Of a DNA stretch of 64,000 nt, positions 12,495 to 22,800 are shown one piece after another; positions within the stretch are counted from its first letter, which is position 1; each line of letters opens with the position of its first letter. A program made the translations under genes and the position numbers. Source of the stretch: Dioszegia crocea (Eukaryota; Basidiomycota; Tremellomycetes; Tremellales; Bulleribasidiaceae); NCBI GenBank assembly GCA_001600615.1, contig BCKK01000002.1, positions 1,208,809-1,272,808 on the forward strand. The letters run 5' to 3'. The notes beneath the pieces were generated by a model, which did no database searches, was not told the origin of the DNA, and was given only the letters and a program-made list of their open reading frames with translations.

Positions 12495-12635
12495 AACCCT
12501 TATCCATTTCTATCACATTCGACTCTCTTCTTCTCTTCTACGCTCGATGGGATATTTGGCGGATTGGGGAATTGGGGGAAAGGTGTGCTTGATGGGGATT
12601 TGGGGATTGAGGATGGGGGAGTGAGGGGGGAGGGT

Positions 12636-12911
12636 TCAGGGAGTTGGAGAAGGGATGGGGAGAAGGGATGGGCCGTACTCGTCCTGTGTGGACGGGGAAA
12701 GCTTGTATATCACATACAACCAGTATGGAGGGCATGGAATATTCGTGCTCGGCCTGAATTCTCAGAGCTTCGAGGTCGGCGTCTTCGCTGATGGCGGGGT
12801 CTAGGGCTCTGGGATACTGATGGGAAGTAGACTGTGAGACGGGACTGACCTTGCGCGTGGAAGAGGGGACTCGCTTGGCGGTAGTTCGCCTGTGGATGTG
12901 GATACGCCCAT
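12636..12911 (-). CDS. Possible small hypothetical protein
   Basis: Tentative. From ATG 12911, exons 12911-12850, 12808-12718 and 12683-12636 join in frame to a 66-residue product with a mixed, protein-like composition in the middle (ISEDADLEALRIQAEHEY) and Pro/Ser-rich ends. Intron 1 (12809-12849, 41 nt) has a GTCAGT donor; intron 2 (12684-12717) is only 34 nt, but introns this short occur in well-supported genes of this window. An in-frame stop just upstream of the ATG could also lie inside a further 5' intron. Nothing homologous is recognised, so it may be spurious. Confidence 0.3.
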
Positions 12912-13538
12912 GGATTGCGAACGGCAGGGGCTGGTCTACATCTGATCATCGAGATACGAACGCCCCTAATTGAACACCAAGCCACTCACAGCATGCACAC
13001 AACCCCCGTGAACGCGCTGCTTACCCTCGATGAAGGCGACTTGAGGAGGGACCGGCTTTACTTTACGTCAAGCCGTGGATTCTTCCACTGGGATCGCGCG
13101 GAGATCAATACGGCATGCACCGTAGTTGTCCAAGGCTAAAGCTTCGCGCATTCTACATTCGTGTTTAGAGCTTTGCCCACTCAGCGCATGTGAGTTAAAA
13201 TTACAAATGGCTGCATCAAAATATCAGAGCCATGACTACGGATCTATCTACGACACAGGACAAAAGCACTAAAGTTGGATGATCTAAGAAAATACCGAGC
13301 TCAAGCCAAACGATCACAACCTACAAACCCCCTTCGCTCCCCTTGCTCCGGCTACTACCAATCACTGATAGCGTCATATGTACGACTCTCATCCACTCTC
13401 ACCCCGTCATCCGCTTTACCACGCTACTCGTCCAACAGGATATCCGAATTGGAGGGAGGGGTCGGCAGGCGATAGGAGGGTATGGATAGGTGAAGGGCTA
13501 AATGGCCCGCATGAAGATCTGTTGACGCCTCTTCTAAG
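12912..13538. other. Intergenic, no supported gene
   Basis: No convincing coding frame or RNA gene was seen. The part nearest 13538 should hold the 3' untranslated region of the minus-strand histidine-rich gene. Confidence 0.4.
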
Positions 13539-14432
13539 CTAAGCGGGAATGGGGCTGTGCATGCCGTGCGGGTGGCCGAAGTGGTGGTGACCGTGGCCTC
13601 GGTGCATGTGGCCACCGTGAGGGAAAGGAGGGGGGCCGTGATGGCTGCTTGGTCTAGGAGGACCATGAGGACCAAAGTGGTGCCGAGGGCCGCCATGGCC
13701 AAATGGACCGAAAGGGGGTGGACCGCCAGTGTGGCTACGGGGACCATGGTGGGGTGGATCCATATGACCTTGAGCGGGATGGAAGTGATGATGACCCGGA
13801 CCATCCCTCATACCGCCTTGCCCAACATCGCCAAATCTACCGCCTGGACCGCCGCCATACCCGCCGCGCATCCCTCTGGGCCCATCTGGGTGGAAAGAAT
13901 GATGGTCACCCCGACTGTAGTGGGACTGGTGCTTCATACCCGCCCAACCAGGAGGGGAGTGGGCTCGGTGGTGGCGCTGAGCTTTGTCGCCCGGGGAGGA
14001 GGCGCGGTGACCTTTGTGCTTGTGGGGATGCGGGTGGTGGTGATCATGATGGTTGTGGTGACCGTGATGACCGTGAGGAGGGCCATGGTGGGGACGACCA
14101 TGATGAGGCGGACCATGAGGGAAAGGAGGAGGGGAATGGTGTCTGTGAGGGTGACGATGCCCATGGTGGCCGGGAAGGTGCCTGCCGGGAGGGGGAGGGG
14201 AGTGGTGACCGTGATGATGAGGGCCTCTAGGCATCTTGTCGCCCTCAGAGGAAGTTACGGAGGGCGTATCGCTGATATCGCCGGAGGCGGAGTTGTCATC
14301 AAGAAGAAGATTACCGGTCTTCTCGTTGAGTTCGTCAATGTCGACGTGGACATACTCCGGGGAGTCGTCGACTGGGTTCTGGACGGTGGGAGTAGGGGCT
14401 TCGGAGGGAATGGGAACGCTTTGGAGTTGCAT
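13539..14432 (-). CDS. Histidine-rich low-complexity protein
   Basis: A single uninterrupted frame of 297 residues. Residues 1-65 are acidic and ordinary (YVHVDIDELNEKTG, SVTSSEGDKMPRG). From about residue 68 to the end the protein is almost only His, Pro, Gly, Arg and Ser, in loose repeats such as HHGHHSPPPPG and PHHGRPHHGPPHGHHGHH. I count roughly 65 histidines, about one residue in five. No signal peptide or membrane segment is visible, so it is predicted soluble and intracellular. The composition suggests binding of Zn, Ni or Cu ions, or condensate behaviour, but this is inference from composition only. An equally long open frame on the opposite strand follows from the repetitive codons and is rejected. 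Confidence 0.75.
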   Translation of the reverse strand: MQLQSVPIPSEAPTPTVQNPVDDSPEYVHVDIDELNEKTGNLLLDDNSASGDISDTPSVTSSEGDKMPRGPHHHGHHSPPPPGRHLPGHHGHRHPHRHHSPPPFPHGPPHHGRPHHGPPHGHHGHHNHHDHHHPHPHKHKGHRASSPGDKAQRHHRAHSPPGWAGMKHQSHYSRGDHHSFHPDGPRGMRGGYGGGPGGRFGDVGQGGMRDGPGHHHFHPAQGHMDPPHHGPRSHTGGPPPFGPFGHGGPRHHFGPHGPPRPSSHHGPPPFPHGGHMHRGHGHHHFGHPHGMHSPIPA

Positions 14433-15091
14433 ATTGGGTAGTTAGTTTGGATGGGTGGAGGGGTGGGTGGCGAAAGAATGAGGATCGTGTAGGGTGTGTC
14501 AGATTTAGTCGTCTTATATCTTGTAGCGAAGGAGACTGCGGGGCTGCTGCACTTGCGCAGGCTTGGAGGTGCGGCGCAGTATGGTTCAGCTCTAGCCTAT
14601 ACTGTACGCTGCCTGCGGAAAAAGCGCAGTCAAGCAAGAAGCGAGATACACTGCTGGCGATTACTGACGATGTCGCCGATCATTCAGGCACGAGTATGCC
14701 GAGATAGTACTGCGCAATGTGGCCCTGGGGCCCTGGGGGAGCTATGGGCCGTCTGGATCTGAGGGATGTAGGAAGAGCTGAAGCAGGCAAGGAGTAGAGC
14801 TCGGATATGACAGTGTACAGTGACAGGGTATTGTGCATGATTTCATATGAGGGTCTGAGTATGGGTACGGGTCTTTATAGACATGATGATAGAGTCGGCC
14901 GGGGTCCAAGGGGAGACAGATCTAGACAGATGCGCAGAAGGCGTTTGAAAGATGGATGTTACCGGGGCTTCGTATAGAGACCAGGCCTAGCGAGCCATTT
15001 GCTTTTCGATCCAGTAATAACAGCGGCGGAAGTTTGGTACCTGGGTGATTTGATAGGACAAGCCTGATGATGAATACACTTCAGCGCTGAG
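14433..15091. other. Intergenic: promoter of the histidine-rich gene and 3' flank of the next
   Basis: No gene is supported. A GC-rich imperfect repeat (GGCCCTGGGGCCCTGGGG) occurs near 14722-14739. Confidence 0.4.
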
Positions 15092-15801
15092 TCAACCAAC
15101 AGTGACAAGAGACCAACCTATGTAGAGCGGTATCATCATCTTTCCAGTCCAAAAAGGGCTTCTCCGGAAGGTCGAGTAAGTGAAGACGCCTGCGTGCAGA
15201 GCCTGGTTGATCACAAGGCCTTGGCAGCCGATGAAGAATGATACCGGGGCGGACAGCTGCAGTTGCTTGTACCTAGAGGAATCAGCATGCGATGGAGCGT
15301 GTCGCATAGAGCACATATAAAATGTTTCTAGACGTACCAAGATACTACTAGTTCTGCCTTGTAGATGTTGGGAAGAATCGAGTTCGCCGAAGCAGGAACG
15401 GGCGCGACAGATTGGCCTTGCGATCGGTCTTGAACAGAGGGCCTTGCAAAATACTCCTCAGCAATCAACTCAGCACCATACAGCATGAGAGCTGAAATCA
15501 TAAGCGGGCATGTCTTCCATCTGAGTCACCGGAAAACTTACCGCTGCACACTGTGAACATATGATTGCCACGCTTCTGCATCCTTGACAAGTCTCGGTAG
15601 GCGATCTTGTTGGTGTCGAACCATGGTTGCCTTGACATATACACTGTAGCTGCCAGACCAGTGCCGATCAGTCCTGCGCCCGCATACTGCTTGGCGCTGT
15701 GCTGATTAGCATCCCCCGGTATGGTCGTGACATCGAGACTCACGTGTACGATACTAAGTGCTGAGGGTTCTGGAGGGGCCAGAGTGAGATTCAGTAGTCA
15801 T
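15092..15801 (-). CDS. Small hypothetical membrane protein
   Basis: Four exons (15801-15755, 15696-15542, 15491-15338, 15272-15092) join in frame to 178 residues starting MTTESHSGPSRTLSTYAKQ. Hydrophobic segments are AGAGLIGTGLAATVYM near the N-terminus, a moderately hydrophobic stretch around MFTVCSALMLYGAELIA, and APVSFFIGCQGLVINQAL plus PLYIGWSLVTVG near the C-terminus, so two to four membrane helices are likely. The family is not recognised. All introns have GT..AG ends and put the frame together, which supports a real gene. The extreme C-terminus is uncertain because a further splice near 15110 is possible. Confidence 0.6.
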
Positions 15802-16441
15802 CTTGAGGTATTGAGATGTCAGGTAATTCTGGTGAAAGTGGTATGAGGATGGTCATAATAGCCTGCATTGCGAAGACTGTCTCTTATGCTGATACGGCAG
15901 AACAGAGGAAGGAGGCGAGAGGACAACGAAGCATGGTGTTTTGAAACGGGTCACCCGTTGGCAGCTTGAACGAATTGCCCAAAGAAGCTATAACTCGCCA
16001 GTGGAAGGGGGATGTGTGTCAAGCCTATGTGTTCTATGCCAAAGTCTATTGTATACATCCAGAAGCTCAGATGCTTCAAAAGCTCGCTGTCATGAAGAGC
16101 CCACCCTCTTCCCCCGCGCTCGGCAGTTCCGCCAATCTGGAGAATCATACCAGCTGTCTGATTCTCAATGAGCAACTCGAACCAGCAGATGCTAAGGAGC
16201 AGGGTGCTTCCAATGCGAGCTAGCCCTTGGACCTGGTGAGTGATTCTGTCAGAGCAGCACTGCTACTATATCGGAGCCAAGCTGATTCATATGCAGGGAA
16301 GGTGCAAGCAAGTTCTTCAAGGTAGCAGCCGGGCTGCTATGGGTAGGGCCAAGGATCTTCCGGGGGGTCAGGTACCAGCGCAAGCCTTTCGATTTGCCGG
16401 GTTTGGCAACACTCCCTCACCATCGACCTGCTTCAAAGATT
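15802..16441. other. Intergenic, no supported gene
   Basis: This lies between the divergent starts of two small genes, so it should contain both promoters. I see no conserved coding frame or RNA gene. Confidence 0.4.
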
Positions 16442-16949
16442 ATGGCCCTCGTGACGCCGGGTCAGCTGTGGCGCAGACACCCTAGCACCATGCGGGCACC
16501 GGCACCGGTACTGCCCAAGGCCGACGAGACGAGCGATGGCTCTTCTGACACCTCTGATTCCCAGTAAGCTGCAGTCATCTTCCCTCATCACTACAAGCTA
16601 ACTCCTAAAGGTACGAAATCTGGAGCAGTGAAGCTTCCGAGTATCAGTAAGATATAGTCATCGTCTCGCATCCCAACAAGCTGACTGTTCAGATCCGAAT
16701 ACCTTTCTGTGGAGGATGGCGGAGGCCTGCCGGACGGCGAGACCGCCCAAATCAATCCCGGGTACGTCGAGTCCATGCTCTTCACTCATACAAGCTGACT
16801 TTGGCAGGCAGAGCACCGAACAGCGCCTGATGGACCTGGCTGACGCGATCGACGCCACGTACGGATTCGGCGGTGATGTCGTTGAGCACACCTTCTATAA
16901 CCCCTACCATCGTCGGGGATATCAGTCGGACCAGGATAGCCCCGTATAG
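16442..16949 (+). CDS. Small acidic hypothetical protein
   Basis: Exons 16442-16563, 16611-16646, 16693-16761 and 16808-16949 join in frame to 122 residues. Each intron has a GTAAG or GTACG donor, a CTAAC or CTGAC branch site and an AG acceptor, which is strong evidence although no family is recognised. Residues 26-70 are acidic and Ser-rich (SDGSSDTSDSQYEIWSSE). The C-terminal part contains QRLMDLADAIDATYGFGGD. A second in-frame Met lies at 16490. Exon 2 is only 36 nt. The protein looks soluble and partly disordered. Confidence 0.6.
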
Positions 16950-18193
16950 GCGGCCTCCTTATCTGTGAGTCCGTTCAGTCTGGTGATTGTAGATGAAGTT
17001 CTGGAGGAAGACCTGCTGACATGACTTGCAGATACATCGCTCCACTGCTGGTACCATTTCTCGGGGACCCGGTTTGAACTTAGGATAAGGTTGGCGCGCA
17101 GGCGGTCTTTCTGGTCCTACGATCTGAGTGTTGATATATACCTTTTCCTTTCCCAGCCTGTACTTTCTTCCGAGATCACATCAAGCGAGCGAATCAAGCA
17201 CGGTCTGAAGAGTCACTGACGGTGAACCATTTTGCGGACGTGAGAGTCTGCAATCTCTCATAAGCCGCTGCAAGCAAGCAAGCTTACGAGCCACTAGCCA
17301 ATCTCGTCACGCACAATAGCGCAGCAGACTCGCGTGTTCATCTTTCCAGGTTGGTCAGATGATTCCCTGCACGCTTGCTTTATGGTCATTTGAGCGCCCA
17401 GAGGCGCGTGGTCGGCGCGTAAGCACTTGGTCTGCGTAACTCTTTGGTGTTGATGTGAGAAGCGGCTGGCTCATCGCAATGGCTTGGGTTTGGACTTCGA
17501 TCCGTCAACCTGACATTCGCCTCGGACACTTGAGCTCCAACTGCCTTTCGGAGAGTGCAATCAGCCAATTCGCCGGCACTACGTATACTACCAGTGAAGC
17601 TGAGTTTTGAGTGGTTCCATGAAATGGCCCATTCTCGGCCGGCGGCCTTGGGATCATCGTCACTAGCATACTCTTGACTATCTTATCGAGCCGTAGCGGA
17701 GAGATGCGTCAAGCGCTGATTACGGTGAAGTCCTCAAGTACGGCGACAATCCAAGACCATGTACGATCTACTTTGTGTACCTTCACGGGCCTGCTGCCAG
17801 AAGCTGCTTCAAGGCAGTGGCCAGGAAGGACACATATCTTGATGTACATAGATGCTATCATAATGCAGGATGTGAGACTGAGCGGTACCTCGGTCCTCAG
17901 GTGGACACTGTACCAGACGATTGAGGGCATGGTCAGCAAGCAACAGAAATTATGAAACACGCCGTGTTTCAAGTGCGTAATTACCCAAAGTAGGAATTCT
18001 ACCCAAATGACGTTGCAGAGTTGCGGTGCCAGGAACGATGACGCACAGTCAAGACTTTTCCTTCTCACGCAGTCTCTGATCACGCCCATTCCTTTGTCAT
18101 AGAGTATATAACCAGTCCCTGGCCATCTATTCCTACTCGTACAATCCCCACTTACACATCCATATCACACATCTTCACAGCTGCTATTTCAAA
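16950..18193. other. Long intergenic region
   Basis: No gene supported over 1.2 kb. Open frames here are short or have no splice support; the longest, on the minus strand at 17709-18089, looks like chance. The last 100 bp hold the TATA-containing promoter of the downstream REEP gene. Confidence 0.4.
18105..18110 (+). promoter_or_regulatory. TATA box of the REEP-family gene
   Basis: The sequence GAGTATATAACC carries a TATATA core about 85 bp before the ATG at 18194, followed by a pyrimidine-rich leader (CACATCCATATCACAC). The position and context fit a TATA-driven, well-expressed gene. Confidence 0.55.
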
Positions 18194-19520
18194 ATGAGCG
18201 ACCTCCAGAGCAACCCCAACCTCCACACCAGCGCGCTCCACCCGTCCGAGGTGCACGCGTCAACCTCCGCTGAGGGTAAGCCCATCCTCACCACTGGGCC
18301 CCTTACCCCTTCCCTTGACTTCAACCCCGCGGAATTCAAGGCCTCCTCTGACGATTCAACAGGCGTCCACGCAAACCCTCACCCCGTGGTAGCCAAGTCA
18401 GGCATCGACCTGTCTACCGGTGTCACACGACCGGCCGAGACACACGCCAACTCCGGCACCTACACTTCCGGCTCCACTGACGCCGAACCCGCCGTCACTG
18501 GTCTTCGCAAGCGCGCAGGATCCATCTCTGACACGGTCGGTGCCAAGGTGAATGCTGTTGGCAGCAATGTCAGCAACTCCCTCAACTCGGCAGGCAAAAG
18601 CGTTGGCAATCAGGTCCAACACGCTGCCGAGCACCCCGCTGTGCAGAACGCCAAGCAGACTGCTTTGAAGCAGGCCGACAGCTTCAGGCAGGTCCTCGGC
18701 AGGTACCCTATCATTGTCGACGCCGAGAAGCGCACTGGTGTTGACCGAGTCGCCCTAGTTGCTGGCGGTGCATTCTTGTAAGTTACCTTTTCTCATTATC
18801 TCGGGCGTCCCTGACTCCGCAGATATCTCCTCCTCATCCCCTTGAACTTGTTTGGTCTCGCCCTACCCACTACCCAGCTCCTGACCTTCCTCCCTCCCAC
18901 TTTCCTCGCCCTGCGCACTCTCGACAACCCCAACGAGGAGCGCACCAAAACCCTCCTCTCCTACTTTGTCGTCTTTGGCTTCGTTCAATTCGCCGAGAGC
19001 CTGATGGCAGGTTTCCTCGAGAAGAAGATTCGTAAGTTGATTGACTACTGAGTCATGTGTCTCCAAGCTGACCTATCAGCCCAATACTACACCGTCAAGC
19101 TCCTCTTCCTCGCCTACCTCATCCACCCCAAGACCAAGGTGAGTCAAAACCCTTCAGTATCACGTATGTAAGCTAACAAACCAGGGCGCACGCAAGATCC
19201 ACGCTTCCGTTCTTCGCCCCCTCCTTGCCCACGCTCAACAAGCCCAAAAGCACGCCTCTGAAACCGTCAACACTCCCCCCACCACCAAGCCCTCTTCCGG
19301 CTCCACCGTCAACAGCCCCAACTACAACTCGTCCAGCCTAGGCGCAGGTGCCGATATCCCTACACCCCTCACCGCCACCTCGGGATTCGCCACTGCCAGC
19401 GGCGCCCCCTCGGGATTCAGCGGCCAGGGCCAGACTCTCGGTGGTCAGACTCAGGGCGGTCAGATCCACTTGCCCTCGGGAGGTGGCACCGGTGTCGGAC
19501 AGGAGGTCCCAAAGTACTAG
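18194..19520 (+). CDS. REEP/TB2-DP1-HVA22 family ER-shaping membrane protein
   Basis: Four exons (18194-18777, 18823-19031, 19080-19138, 19185-19520) give 395 residues. The centre (about 170-290) is the TB2/DP1/HVA22 domain: hydrophobic hairpin segments, then a paired hydrophobic stretch with LLSYFVVFGFVQFAES and YYTVKLLFLAYLIHPKTKGA, the family hallmark. Yeast Yop1 and animal REEP proteins of this family curve ER tubules. Here the domain is preceded by about 165 polar residues with a possible amphipathic helix (VGAKVNAVGSNVSNSLNSAG) and followed by a Ser/Gly/Gln-rich tail, making it about twice the usual length. It acts most likely in the ER membrane. Confidence 0.85.
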
Positions 19521-19898
19521 GGCCGTGCGATGTTCTTGGCTGAATGATATCCCTCCTGAGTAATCCAGCTGTAGCTTATAGATCAAACACGTATGACGAG
19601 AGATGAATGCCTTAATGCTTGGAGATTACAGTCTAATGCTTGAAGATCACAGTAACCCGGTTTCGACTGCCATTCGCCAAGGCAAACAGTATATCCATGC
19701 AAACACGCTGATAGGAGTTTCCAATAATGTAAAGATTTGTTCGTTAAAATGACAGCGGTCGTTTAATCCACGCCTATCCCCCACCCATCCCATATCTCAT
19801 CCAACATCTACCCCACAGTCTATGCCACAAATGTTGCTAACCGCCTAACGAGTGGGACATTCAGCCAAGCCGGCACATCTGAGATATCAGTGATGTCC
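19521..19898. other. Intergenic, convergent 3' ends
   Basis: Lies between two convergent genes and should contain their 3' untranslated regions. No other feature seen. Confidence 0.45.
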
Positions 19899-22800
19899 CT
19901 ACTTTGACGATCGAGGACTTGAAAACTCACAAGTCTCCAAACCTGGTATCTCCCTCGCCGCTGGTAATTGATACGGTCCAACCTCATCCGTCTCGGGCGC
20001 TAACAGCAACTGATCAGACTTATCATCCGGCTTCACCCTCGCCGCGACAGCTTTGAGGATATCGGACGTGATGGGCGCTTCGTAGTCCGCATTATGATAT
20101 TGCGCAATGAGTTTCTGGATTTGCGATGGGGATAGGATCCAGCACACGTCGAATAGAATCTCAATGTCGCCCATTGATGCCTGACTATTAGCCCAAATTG
20201 CCAAAGTAGTAAAAGCAAAACATACCTTCTTAAGCTGTAGTAGCTTTGTGGCCTGCATGAGGTGTTCTAGCTGTAATAGCCCTTCTGGGATATCATGCGC
20301 TTTACACCATTCCTCTATCCGAGTAATGTTGTACTGGATTTGCATAGCTGACACGTATCAGCTGGCTTTCTCGCTCGAACCAAAGAAAACACTTACCTCG
20401 CTTCCAAGAACAGAAGTTTCTCCGCATAATCAAATCATTAAACGCCACCGTCCCAATCAGCTTCAAAAGTTCCGTCACCACCTGTTGCATCACGCTCTCC
20501 TCGACATAGTAGCTCTTCAAGCACTTCCAGACTGCATTAAGCAGATTGAGAATGTCGTCCATGCTGGCCGTCGGCGCCGTGCTTGTGCTCATTCCGATGA
20601 ACTTGCTGAACATCCGACCGTGTCCGTCCGACGTTATGAAGCCTGGCAGAGCCTGTGACTCGATCAAAGCGGGGATGACGAGCTTGCCCATCACCCGCTT
20701 GATCTCAAGCATGAGCGTGTGGTAGATGTTGTACTCGAGCGAGTCAAGATCGTGCTTGACGACCTCGACGAGGCGCTCGTATAGTTCCCAATCGAGCGGT
20801 CGGCCGCTGGATGGGTCGTCGTTCCCGGGTGCAATGCCTTGCTTGGCGTCGGCTTCGGCAATGCAGATGAAGGATAGGATTTCGTGTACGTTGGTCAACC
20901 AGAAGATTCCAGGTTGGATGACGTCTTCTCCCTTGAATTGCTGCGATGTCAGCCGAAGTCCCCCAATCTATGACCAAGACTTACCATGACATAAGTCTGG
21001 ACAGACTGCATGACATTCGCCAAGAAGCGCTCACTCTCCGGTATCATGCCCAGCTTCCACATCTCATTACTGATCAGACTGATCAAGTGCGCCGGGAAAA
21101 TGACCTCTTTCGCCAATGGAGGGTTATGAGAGCTGGGTGCGGGTATTCTGAGATCATGGATCAATCCCTGGAGCACATCGTCATCCAGCCCGACTTCGTC
21201 CGACAGCAATCGTGATATCTCGTCAGATGGCGAGTCGACAACCGTCGGCAGCCCGTTCGAGTCCCGAGGCCTGAGCGGTCCAACGTCACTTGGGAACATG
21301 ACGGAGACTGCGCGAGGATTCGCATTCGATTTTTTGATGGCCATTATTTCGTCGTGTGACAGCTTTCGAGCGTGCATACCCGTCGCGCCATGGCCAGTAG
21401 AATGCCGACGTTGGCGTCGACGTTGGGCAGGGGGATTGGCGGTAGTGTTTGACCCATCGAATTGCCGAAGGCCGTTTGGGAGTGTAGGGGAAGTAGGGGG
21501 TTCACGATGACCTTTAGTCAAAGCGTTCATGGCGTTATTTCTCGATACTTGCTCTTTGAGCGTTGCAAGTTCCGCTCGAAGAGCAGAAACACTCGTAGCG
21601 GCTTCAGAACTCTTGACAAGTTCTGAATCATGCGCAGCGGATTTGGTATCCAGTTCCGCCGCCATCCGCTGAAGATCATCCGCCATCTTGATCCTTTCCG
21701 CCTCCTTCTCCTCTGCAAGCCTAAGAGCTGACCGTAATTTCTCCTCGGCCTCATTCTTGGCTTTGACAGCCACCTCGAACTGAGTGACAGGCACAGTTGG
21801 CACTGCCAATTTCTCCTCCAGCTCTCGGGACTTTGATGAAGCCTCATCATGACGCGATTGCCACTGAATGATCTGGTGTTCCAATGTCGATATCCGCGAG
21901 TTGAGCTCTTTGGTCTCCGCCGTCCGCTTCTGGAGATTTTGGGTGAGTTCCACCACCTTGTTTTCGAGGTGGTAAGATATCTCCTTGAACTTCGTTGCGG
22001 ACTTCGCTTCGGCTTTGAGACCCTTGAGTTCTCGTACGGCAAGCTTGCGACGATAGACGGATTGGAGAACGACGACCTTTCGGATTTCGGATTTGGCTCG
22101 GCGGCGAGACAGGCTATGGGTGAGCTTAGATCCCCGGTTCGGATTGACGTCAACTCACCATCCTCTCCACAGGCACTGTAGGGTAATGACAGCATTGTCG
22201 ATCTTGGCTTGTCGAATTTCTTTCCGCGCAATGTACCCTCGACCAACTATCAAATCAGCCAAACCCAGAAATATACCGCGAAACACTTACCAGCCTGTAT
22301 CTTGACCACAGCTTCCCTTGTCCTCGAATACTCTCTCCGCGCCAACCAACCCCTGACTTGCTTCTGTATCCGAATAGCCGCCGTCTGCTGCCTCAAATCC
22401 TCATAAGCCTTCCTGGCCAAAACGCCACGCCACCATGACTGGATGACAACGCTCGCACCCTTCATAGCCTTGTACCGCTTGTAATCAAGGTATCGCCGTA
22501 TGTTCTTCTGAACCAAGGTGACGAGTTGACCGATCCGGTTCGACCGCTGAGATTCGAGTAGGGCGAGCATACCTGCTCTGAAGAAGATCTTGGTAAGACC
22601 CATCTGGTACCGGTCGTCCTCGGGGAGTGTACGCGAAAGGATGAGAGAGCAGAGTGATCGGACATCATCGTTCCCTGCCCAGTCTTTCGAGGGGACCAGC
22701 ATGTAATATCTGCGAATATCAGCTCCAGATCTTCCTGTAGTAGACCAAACATACCTTTCGGCAAACTCTGCAAATGTCCATCGTGAGGGATACCCCGCAC

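Noticed and set aside
13557..14441. 294-codon open frame on the plus strand
   Set aside because: Mirror of the histidine-rich repeat on the other strand; repeated CAC/CAT codons read as GTG/ATG, giving a meaningless Val/Met/Thr-rich product.
17709..18089. 126-codon hydrophobic open frame on the minus strand
   Set aside because: Ends near the promoter of the REEP gene, no family resemblance, no introns where nearly all neighbours have several.
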